A stretch of DNA of 12,111 nucleotides from contig NZ_CP053923.1 in assembly GCF_014672695.1 (NCBI RefSeq), positions 2,611,380 through 2,623,490 on the forward strand, written 5' to 3'. The notes below the pieces were generated by a model. That model was given only the letters and a program-made list of their open reading frames with translations, had not been told where the DNA came from and did not search any database. How positions within the stretch are numbered: position 1 is the stretch's first letter; every line of letters begins with the position of its first letter. Below are positions 6,914-12,111 of this stretch, piece after piece. Source of the DNA: Defluviicoccus vanus. Lineage in GTDB: Bacteria > Pseudomonadota > Alphaproteobacteria > Rhodospirillales > Defluviicoccaceae. The translations under genes were made by a program, and so were the position numbers.

Positions 6914-8095
6914 CTAAGATGATGACGTCGCGGGCGGCCTGGTGCCGCCCGTGGTGCCACGCCACGCCGCTAGACGGGCGATGGCGTCTTCGATTTCGCT
7001 GGTGGCGCCGGCGTAGGACAGACGCAGCCAGCAATGGCCGTTGACCGGATCGAAGTCCACCCCCGGGGTGGTGGCGACACCCGCCTCGGCGAGCAGGCGC
7101 TGGCTGAAGCGCAAGCTATCGTTGGTATCAGCGCTCACGTCCACGTAGGTGTAGAAGGCCCCGTCGGCAGGGGCAAAGCGTGGCCAACCGAGCTCAGGCA
7201 GGGTCGCTGCCAGTAGCGCCCGATTGCGTGCGTAGCGGGTGACGTTGCGCTGCAACTCCTCTTCACAGTCGAAGGCAACGATCGCCGCGTGTTGCGACAG
7301 GCTGGGCGGTGAGATGTAGAAGTTCTGCGCCAGGCATTCGATCCGCCGCGTCATCGCCTCAGGGACGACGAGCCAGCCGATCCGCCAGCCGGTCATGGAA
7401 AAATACTTCGAAAAGCTGTTGACGACGATGGCATCGTCGGTGGCGGCCAGGGCGCTGCAGGCCGGCGCATCGTAGGTGATGCCGTGGTAGATCTCGTCCG
7501 AGATCAATGTGATATCCCGCTCGGCACAGATCGCCGCCAGATTGGCGAGGGCCTCGCTGCCGAGCACGGTACCGGTGGGATTGGCCGGGCTGGCGACGAT
7601 GAGCCCCTGCGGGGGCACCTCCGCGGTGACCATCGCCGCCGTCGGCTGAAAGCGCGTCGCCGCTTCGACCACGATCGGCGCGGTGACGATGCCAAAGGCG
7701 CTGGCGATGTGACGGTAGGCAGGATAGCCGGGGATAGCCATTGCCAGGCGATCGCCGGCATCGAAGGCGGCAAGGAAGGCGAGGACGAAGCCGGCAGAGG
7801 ACCCGGTGGTGACGACGATGCGTCGCCAGTCGATGCTCAGGTCATAACGTTCGCCGTAATGGCGGGCGATCCGTTGCCGCAAAGCAGGCAGGCCGAGCGC
7901 ATCGGTATAGCCGAGGCGATCACGCAGCAATGCCAGGCGTGCCGCCTCGATCACCGGCGGTGGCGCGGAAGTGGAGGGTTGGCCCACTTCCAGATGCACC
8001 ACAGGGTCACCGGCGGCGGCACGCGCGTCGGCGGCGCGCATCACGTCCATGACGATGAACGGCGGAATGGCGCTGCGGCCGGACAGTCTCACCAT
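6914..8095 (-). CDS. PLP-dependent aminotransferase, class I/II fold
   Basis: A 393-residue fold-type I aminotransferase of the aspartate aminotransferase superfamily, moving an amino group between an amino acid and a 2-oxo acid in the cytoplasm. Visible residues: substrate-loop GQPS near 38-41; N172 in SPANPTG and D200/Y203 in SDEIYHG, which bind the cofactor; K230 in NSFSKYFSMTGWRIGW, which forms the Schiff base; R238 for the phosphate; and R358 in WLRLS for the substrate carboxylate. The catalytic set is complete. Substrate cannot be read from the sequence; the short N-terminus (RSAIPPFIVMDV) is typical of bacterial homologues annotated only as class I/II. The ATG start at 8095 is 19 bases past the stop of the upstream GGT-like gene, with no strong ribosome binding site, so translational coupling is plausible. 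Its 3' end converges on rne with 18 bases between the stops. Confidence 0.93.
   Translation of the reverse strand: MVRLSGRSAIPPFIVMDVMRAADARAAAGDPVVHLEVGQPSTSAPPPVIEAARLALLRDRLGYTDALGLPALRQRIARHYGERYDLSIDWRRIVVTTGSSAGFVLAFLAAFDAGDRLAMAIPGYPAYRHIASAFGIVTAPIVVEAATRFQPTAAMVTAEVPPQGLIVASPANPTGTVLGSEALANLAAICAERDITLISDEIYHGITYDAPACSALAATDDAIVVNSFSKYFSMTGWRIGWLVVPEAMTRRIECLAQNFYISPPSLSQHAAIVAFDCEEELQRNVTRYARNRALLAATLPELGWPRFAPADGAFYTYVDVSADTNDSLRFSQRLLAEAGVATTPGVDFDPVNGHCWLRLSYAGATSEIEDAIARLAAWRGTTGGTRPPATSSS
6926..6956. terminator. Strong hairpin at the rne / aminotransferase convergence
   Basis: CGGGCGGC (6931-6938) pairs perfectly with GCCGCCCG (6944-6951) around a 5-base loop. In the plus-strand RNA the stem extends by five more pairs, three of them G-U. 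It lies 30 bases past the in-frame end of the rne tail and overlaps the last codons of the aminotransferase. No T-run follows on either strand, so it is at best a non-canonical or Rho-assisted terminator, or it protects the rne mRNA 3' end. Confidence 0.4.
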
Positions 8096-8114
8096 CGGCT
8101 ACCGCGAGGAGCGC

Positions 8115-9788
8115 TCACCGCGTGGTCAACGCCACGCCGAAGCCGCGCTTATCGGTCGCCGGAACACAGAGGTCCGGACGGTCCGGCACGCCGCTCGGAC
8201 AGAAGATGGCATTGACCTGACCAAGCAACCGCGTCGGCACCGGCACGTGGCCGGCCTGCTGCAGCGCGGCCGTATCGGCGCCATTCATCGATTCTTCTAC
8301 CAGTACACGCTCGGTTTCCGGCAAGGCAACGAGACGGGGATAGGCCATTGCTTCGGCAAGGGGCTGATCAGCCAGCAGCGTGCGCGCGGCCACGTTCATC
8401 AGCGCCTGCGGCGCAGCGACGCCGCCGGCGGCGGTGGAAGCGTAATAGAAGTAGCGCGTCTTATCGTCGGTGGCGATCATCGGTGCCAGCATCGCTGAAC
8501 CGCGTCCTCCCGTCCCCGGATCGGCGGCGAGGACAATGCCGGTGCCGGGGGCAATCCGGCCGGTTCCGAACAGGTTGTTCATCGTCACCGTACAGGCCAC
8601 GGCGTTGCCGCCGCCATCAACGGCAATCAGTCCGGCGCCGGCGGGTGTTTCCAGGCGCGGACTGACAGTGCTGCTTGTTGGGGCGGTTCGCCGTCGGGGC
8701 GAGTAGTCGGTAAACAGGCCGGCGATGTGCGGCGCGTTGACCAGAGCCTGCTTGTCGCCCGTAGCGACAGTCTCTCCTCTGTCGGCGGCGGCGAAGGCGC
8801 GAATGGCAGCTTCAGCGAGCATATGCACGCGCTCTGCCGGGGACGCGTCGGCGAAACGGTCGTCACCTGCAAGGATGGCCCACATCTGCCCTTCGATGCC
8901 GCCGGCGAGCGGCGGGACCGATGGGAAATAGGCTTTACGGTCGTTGGCGGTGACAACGATCGGGGCGTTCCAGCTGGGGAGCATGGCCGCGAGATCGGCA
9001 CGGTCGAGCGAACCGCCGGCGCGTAACGTCGCGGCGACCAATTGGCCCGCAGACTGTCCGGTGTAGAACTCGCTCGGCGTCTCGGTGCGCAGGCGGGCGA
9101 TGGTCGTCGCCAGATCGAGTTGGACCACGGTATCGCCGTCGCCAACCAGGCCATTGCCGTCGGCCCGGCCGAAGATGCGCCGGAACTCCGGATCACCGGC
9201 GAGGGCCGGAGCCATCGGTGCCAGGTCACGGTCAAGCTGGCGCGACACCGGGGTGCCGAACCGGGCGAGGTTTTCTGCCGGTGCCAGCAGTTCCGACCAG
9301 CGCATCCGGCCGAAGCGCGCGTGCAGGGCGAAGAAGCCGCGTGGATTGCCGGGCACAGCGCTGGGGCGGTCTGCCGTCGGCGGAACTGTCCCCGGCGAAC
9401 GCGGAAGGAAGTCGAGTGTCTCCACCTTTTTGTCGGCAGCAGAAAAGACGAGACAGAGGCCGCCACCACCCAGGCTGGCGTTCGCCGGCGCAGTTACCGC
9501 CATGGTAAAATACATGGCGACCGCCGCATCGGCGGCGGTACCTCCCGTAGATATGATATCGCGGCCGATGAGAGCCGCTTGCGGATCGTCAGCCGCCGTC
9601 GCACCATACTGCGCCGACTGGACACTGCCCGTCCCCCTCGGCAGGCGGGGCCCGCTACTGCAGCCAACCACACAGGCGAGCCCGATCGCCACTGCCGTAA
9701 TCGCAACCTTCGATTGACGTGGGCGGTTTCGGTTACTAGCTAAGCCCAGCGGTCGTTGTGGGTATTCTCCGGTGCCGGTGCTGTTCAA
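8115..9788 (-). CDS. Gamma-glutamyltransferase-family lipoprotein, probably lacking the canonical nucleophile
   Basis: GGT enzymes are N-terminal-nucleophile hydrolases that self-cleave and transfer gamma-glutamyl groups, for example from glutathione, in the periplasm. With the TTG 9788 start used here (557 aa): an Arg-rich n-region, a hydrophobic stretch and a lipobox VVGC (C43) predict a lipoprotein. The large-subunit region has DAAVAM and the glycine-rich SLGGGGLC loop; the small-subunit region has GNAVAC, TMNNLFGTGR and a GG pair (G455-G456). Two canonical features are absent. Where E. coli has the nucleophile Thr391 at the start of TTHYSVVD, this protein reads GAGLIAVD, with glycine at that position; and the arginine in E. 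coli DFREMAP is leucine here (DFLPRSP). It may be inactive, or use another residue. Start is uncertain: ATG 9872 lies inside the divergent protease gene, and GTG 9692 would shorten the signal. The gene is followed closely by the aminotransferase, suggesting a two-gene operon. Confidence 0.85.
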   Translation of the reverse strand: MNSTGTGEYPQRPLGLASNRNRPRQSKVAITAVAIGLACVVGCSSGPRLPRGTGSVQSAQYGATAADDPQAALIGRDIISTGGTAADAAVAMYFTMAVTAPANASLGGGGLCLVFSAADKKVETLDFLPRSPGTVPPTADRPSAVPGNPRGFFALHARFGRMRWSELLAPAENLARFGTPVSRQLDRDLAPMAPALAGDPEFRRIFGRADGNGLVGDGDTVVQLDLATTIARLRTETPSEFYTGQSAGQLVAATLRAGGSLDRADLAAMLPSWNAPIVVTANDRKAYFPSVPPLAGGIEGQMWAILAGDDRFADASPAERVHMLAEAAIRAFAAADRGETVATGDKQALVNAPHIAGLFTDYSPRRRTAPTSSTVSPRLETPAGAGLIAVDGGGNAVACTVTMNNLFGTGRIAPGTGIVLAADPGTGGRGSAMLAPMIATDDKTRYFYYASTAAGGVAAPQALMNVAARTLLADQPLAEAMAYPRLVALPETERVLVEESMNGADTAALQQAGHVPVPTRLLGQVNAIFCPSGVPDRPDLCVPATDKRGFGVALTTR

Positions 9789-11115
9789 ATCCGTTCTCGC
9801 TCTTGTTCTGACGCTGGTGCTGTGTCTGCCGGCCCGCGCCCAGAGCCAATCCATTTCGCTCATTCGCGACACGGAAATCGAGACGACGATCCGAGCCTAT
9901 GCGACGCCGGTGTTTCTCGCTGCCGGGCTCGATCCGTCCTCAGTCCGGATCTACCTTGTCAATGACAGGCAGATCAATGCCTTCGTTGCCGGCGGGCAGA
10001 ATCTGTTCATCAATACTGGGTTGTTGGTGCAAAGCGAGAACGCCGGGCAGGTGATCGGGGTGATCGCGCATGAAACCGGTCATATTGCCGGCGGCCATCT
10101 GATTCGGGTGCAGGAAGCGCAGAAGCGCGGGACGGCGGAAAGCATCCTTGCCTTCGTGCTCGGCACCGCGGCAGCAGCGGCCGGCCGGCCGGACGTGGGT
10201 GCGGCGGTGATGTCCGGCGGCCAGAACATCGCCCTGCGCAATTATCTGCAGTATTCACGGACGCAGGAAGGGTCTGCCGATGCGGCGGCGATGAAATTCC
10301 TCGACGAGACGCATCAGTCAGCGCAGGGACTGCTCGACTTCATGCAAATCCTGTCGAATCAGGAGCTGTTGGCGCCCGCACGTCAGGACCCTTACCTGCG
10401 CACTCATCCGCTCAGCCAAGATCGTATCGAGGCGCTGGCCGATTTCGTCGCCAAATCGCCTTATAGCAAGGTCCCGGTCAGCCCGGCGCTGGAACGGCAG
10501 CACCAGCGCATGGTCGCTAAGCTGCGCGCGTTTCTCGACGAGCCGGGAATGACCATGCGGCGCTATCCGGAGAGTGACCAGAGTGATGAAGCGCTTTATG
10601 CCCGTGCCATCGCCGCCCATCGCGCTGCCGACTCGAAGAAGTCGATTGTGCTGATTGATCAGTTGCTGGCGCATCATCCCGATGATCCGTACTACTATGA
10701 ACTGAAGGGACAGGTTCTGTTCGAGAGTGGCCACCCGCTGGAGGCCGTGGGTCCCTACACCACCGCCGTTCGCTTGCTGCCGGACGCGCCGCTGCTACGC
10801 CTTGACCTTGCTCGCTGCCAACTTGCGACCAACGATCCGAAGATGCTGCCATCGGCGATCGAGAATTTGCAGGTGTCCCTTGCGATAGAACCAAACCGGC
10901 CGTTTGTCTGGCGGCAGCTGGCGATCGCTACCGGCCGCAATGGCCAGGAAGCGGAGAGTTCGCTGGCGCTGGCAGAAGAGGCGATGCTGCTGAACAAGCC
11001 GGCAGAAGCGAAATTCCACGCCGGGCAGGCGGAACACCTGCTGCCGACGGGGTCGCCAAATTGGCTAAAAGCACAAGATATTATTGCCGCCGTCGATCAG
11101 GCGCGCGAAGAGTGA
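9772..11115 (+). CDS. BepA-like M48 metalloprotease with C-terminal TPR region
   Basis: Secreted zinc protease of the M48 family (447 aa). BepA of E. coli, the best-known relative with this layout, helps assemble outer-membrane proteins such as LptD and degrades stalled ones. Signal peptide 1-23 (VLALVLTLVLCLPARA, then QS). The protease domain (~30-230) carries the zinc-binding HETGH at H100-E101-H104, a likely third ligand E166 in RTQEGSAD, and the family motif THPLSQDRI (211-219). Residues ~273-425 are helical, TPR-like repeats (for example DDPYYYELKGQVLFESG and the following LEAVGPYTTAVRLLPD), expected to bind client proteins. Start GTG 9772 has a weak GTGGG 9 bases upstream; GTG 9778 is the alternative. 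It starts divergently from the GGT-like gene and may overlap its start slightly. The DsbA-family gene follows 87 bases downstream. Family is secure; the BepA role is by analogy. Confidence 0.95.
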   Translation: MPVLFKSVLALVLTLVLCLPARAQSQSISLIRDTEIETTIRAYATPVFLAAGLDPSSVRIYLVNDRQINAFVAGGQNLFINTGLLVQSENAGQVIGVIAHETGHIAGGHLIRVQEAQKRGTAESILAFVLGTAAAAAGRPDVGAAVMSGGQNIALRNYLQYSRTQEGSADAAAMKFLDETHQSAQGLLDFMQILSNQELLAPARQDPYLRTHPLSQDRIEALADFVAKSPYSKVPVSPALERQHQRMVAKLRAFLDEPGMTMRRYPESDQSDEALYARAIAAHRAADSKKSIVLIDQLLAHHPDDPYYYELKGQVLFESGHPLEAVGPYTTAVRLLPDAPLLRLDLARCQLATNDPKMLPSAIENLQVSLAIEPNRPFVWRQLAIATGRNGQEAESSLALAEEAMLLNKPAEAKFHAGQAEHLLPTGSPNWLKAQDIIAAVDQAREE

Positions 11116-11131
11116 CGCTCACTCGGTTCGC
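11105..11131 (+). terminator. Hairpin spanning the stop codon of the M48 protease gene
   Basis: GCGAA-GAGTGA pairs with TCACTC-TTCGC around a CGC loop, giving 11 base pairs with a GG bulge on the 3' side. The TGA stop (11113-11115) is inside the left arm. No T-run follows. It may act as a partial terminator, an mRNA-stabilising structure, or a spacer that lowers expression of the downstream DsbA-family gene. Confidence 0.4.
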
Positions 11132-11202
11132 AAGCATCTGGAACGGCAGCGCACCCTCTGTTTAACCCCTATAGCCATCATATTGAACGAAAGGTCGCAA
11201 CC

Positions 11203-11949
11203 GTGCGCATGAAATGGGCTTTCTGGATACTATCAGCGGTTGTCGTCGCCTCCACCGTCACCCCAGCGACCGCGCAGGATCCGAGTGATGCCGAGCGGCG
11301 GCGGATCGAGGCGATTGTCAAAGACTACCTGACCGCCAATCCCGAGGTGATCGTCGACGCGTTGCGTGGATATGAAGCCAAGCGTCAGGCCTCCGCCGAG
11401 AAGGATGCGCAGGCCGCTATCGTTGCCAATCGCGCCGCCCTGGAAAACGACTCGACGTCGCCCTCGGTGGGCAATCCGAAGGCCGATGTAACCGTCGTCG
11501 AATTCTTCGACTACCATTGCGGCTATTGCAAGAAGGTGCTGCCGTCGCTGCAGGAGGTACTGAAAGGGGATCCGAAGGTTCGCACCGTATTTATGGACCT
11601 GCCAATTCTCGGCCCTGGCTCGCAACAGGCGGCGCTGGCCGGTCAGGCGGTTTGGACGCTGGCTCCGGCGAAGTTCTTCGACTTCCATGTGGCGTTGATG
11701 CAAACCCGCGGGGCGCTGGACGAAACCGTCATCATGGACACGGCGAAGAGTGTCGGCATTGATCCGGCGAAGCTGAAGACGGCGATGGCCAATCCGGCGC
11801 TGAAAGCGAAGATCGACGCCAACATGGAACTGGCGCAGAAACTGAATATCAACGGTACGCCGGCGTTTATCGTTGGTGAACAGTTGATGCCAGGCGCCGT
11901 CGATGCCGACACCTTGAAGCAGGCCATCGCCGACGCGCGCAAACAATAG
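11203..11949 (+). CDS. DsbA-family periplasmic thiol-disulfide oxidoreductase
   Basis: Secreted thioredoxin-fold protein (248 aa) that makes or rearranges disulfide bonds in exported proteins. Signal peptide 1-24 (hydrophobic ILSAVVVASTVTPATA, then QD). A charged helical N-terminal extension (~28-80, AERRRIEAIVKDYLTANPEVI) resembles the one in the BdbD/ScsC/Com1-like branch of the family rather than classical E. coli DsbA. The thioredoxin domain has FFDYHCGYC with active cysteines C106 and C109, and the cis-proline motif NGTP (P220). GTG 11203 is preferred because GAAAGG lies 8 bases upstream; ATG 11209 would be too far from it. It lies downstream of the M48 protease on the same strand, which fits a shared role in envelope protein quality. 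Whether it oxidises or isomerises cannot be told from the sequence. Confidence 0.95.
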   Translation: MRMKWAFWILSAVVVASTVTPATAQDPSDAERRRIEAIVKDYLTANPEVIVDALRGYEAKRQASAEKDAQAAIVANRAALENDSTSPSVGNPKADVTVVEFFDYHCGYCKKVLPSLQEVLKGDPKVRTVFMDLPILGPGSQQAALAGQAVWTLAPAKFFDFHVALMQTRGALDETVIMDTAKSVGIDPAKLKTAMANPALKAKIDANMELAQKLNINGTPAFIVGEQLMPGAVDADTLKQAIADARKQ

Positions 11950-11968
11950 CGCCATCGCCGGCAAGCGA

Positions 11969-12111
11969 TCAGGGGCGTTTCGGGAGGTTCGCTTCGAACA
12001 ACGTGCGGAAAGCCGCGAGTTCATCGGCGTTCAGGTCGGAGACGGCGATGTAGCTCACGCCGCCGGCCTGCCAGCCGAGCAGGTTGTAGCCCTGGCGTTT
12101 CGCCGCAGGTT
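11969..12111 (-). CDS. Probable anti-sigma factor, C-terminal fragment
   Basis: The last 46 codons of a minus-strand gene enter from the right edge and end at TGA 11969-11971. The fragment reads YNLLGWQAGGVSYIAVSDL, then NADELAAFRTLFEANLPKRP. A YN-x-W-GG-SYIAVSDLN-ELAAF ending is typical of alphaproteobacterial transmembrane anti-sigma factors related to RsiW/PrtR, whose periplasmic domain ends this way. The N-terminal zinc-binding domain and membrane segment, which would confirm this, are outside the window. It converges on the DsbA-family gene with 19 bases between the stops; that gap holds only a weak imperfect hairpin (ATCGC/GCGAT). Assignment comes from recognising the motif and is moderately sure. 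Confidence 0.6.
   Translation of the reverse strand, partial: PAAKRQGYNLLGWQAGGVSYIAVSDLNADELAAFRTLFEANLPKRP

Noticed and set aside
7484..8215. Plus-strand open frame of 243 codons
   Set aside because: Antisense to the aminotransferase, whose catalytic residues are all on the minus strand.
9042..9743. Plus-strand open frame of 233 codons
   Set aside because: Antisense to the GGT-like gene, which shows clear family motifs on the minus strand.
11950..11977. Possible bidirectional terminator between the DsbA-family gene and the anti-sigma fragment
   Set aside because: The inner stem is only 5 bp (ATCGC/GCGAT), with an imperfect outer CGCC/GGCG pair; too weak to list as a feature.
11233..12024. 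Minus-strand open frame of 263 codons
   Set aside because: Antisense to the DsbA-family gene with its CGYC active site. It also overlaps the convergent anti-sigma fragment in a different frame.

Overview
The window is GC-rich DNA from an alphaproteobacterium, probably of the Rhodospirillales; the genus cannot be settled from the sequence alone. The main clues are the RNase E type (acidic insert in the S1 domain, long tail of alternating acidic and arginine-rich blocks, Trp-Trp C-terminus), the divergent rne / amidase / PBP1A arrangement that is common in alphaproteobacteria, and the codon use. I found no mobile element, CRISPR array, tRNA or rRNA.

Left part (1-3092, minus strand): a periplasmic N-acetylmuramoyl-L-alanine amidase of the AmiC type is followed by a class A penicillin-binding protein (PBP1A) that runs off the left edge. 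A perfect hairpin lies between the two genes. Both act on peptidoglycan: PBP1A polymerises and cross-links it, and the amidase splits the stem peptides off during cell separation. In related genomes prfB often follows PBP1A, so it is the gene I would expect beyond position 1.

Middle (3093-6895): a roughly 550-base divergent intergenic region holds weak promoter candidates, an 11-bp tandem direct repeat and three small hairpins in the presumed rne leader. Then comes ribonuclease E. Its catalytic half is intact, but its last ~110 codons are out of frame in this sequence: the recognisable C-terminus (ending at 6895) lies in a different frame from the main ORF (which stops at 6630).

Right part (6914-12111): on the minus strand, a gamma-glutamyltransferase-like lipoprotein and a PLP aminotransferase form a tight two-gene unit converging on rne. 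Divergent from them on the plus strand are a BepA-like M48 metalloprotease with a TPR tail and a DsbA-family thiol oxidoreductase, both with signal peptides. The last ~140 bases encode the C-terminus of a probable anti-sigma factor on the minus strand.

Overall this is a housekeeping region dominated by cell-envelope functions. I saw no convincing undescribed multi-gene system. The points most worth checking are the broken 3' end of rne, the structured rne leader, and the GGT-like protein that appears to lack its canonical nucleophile.
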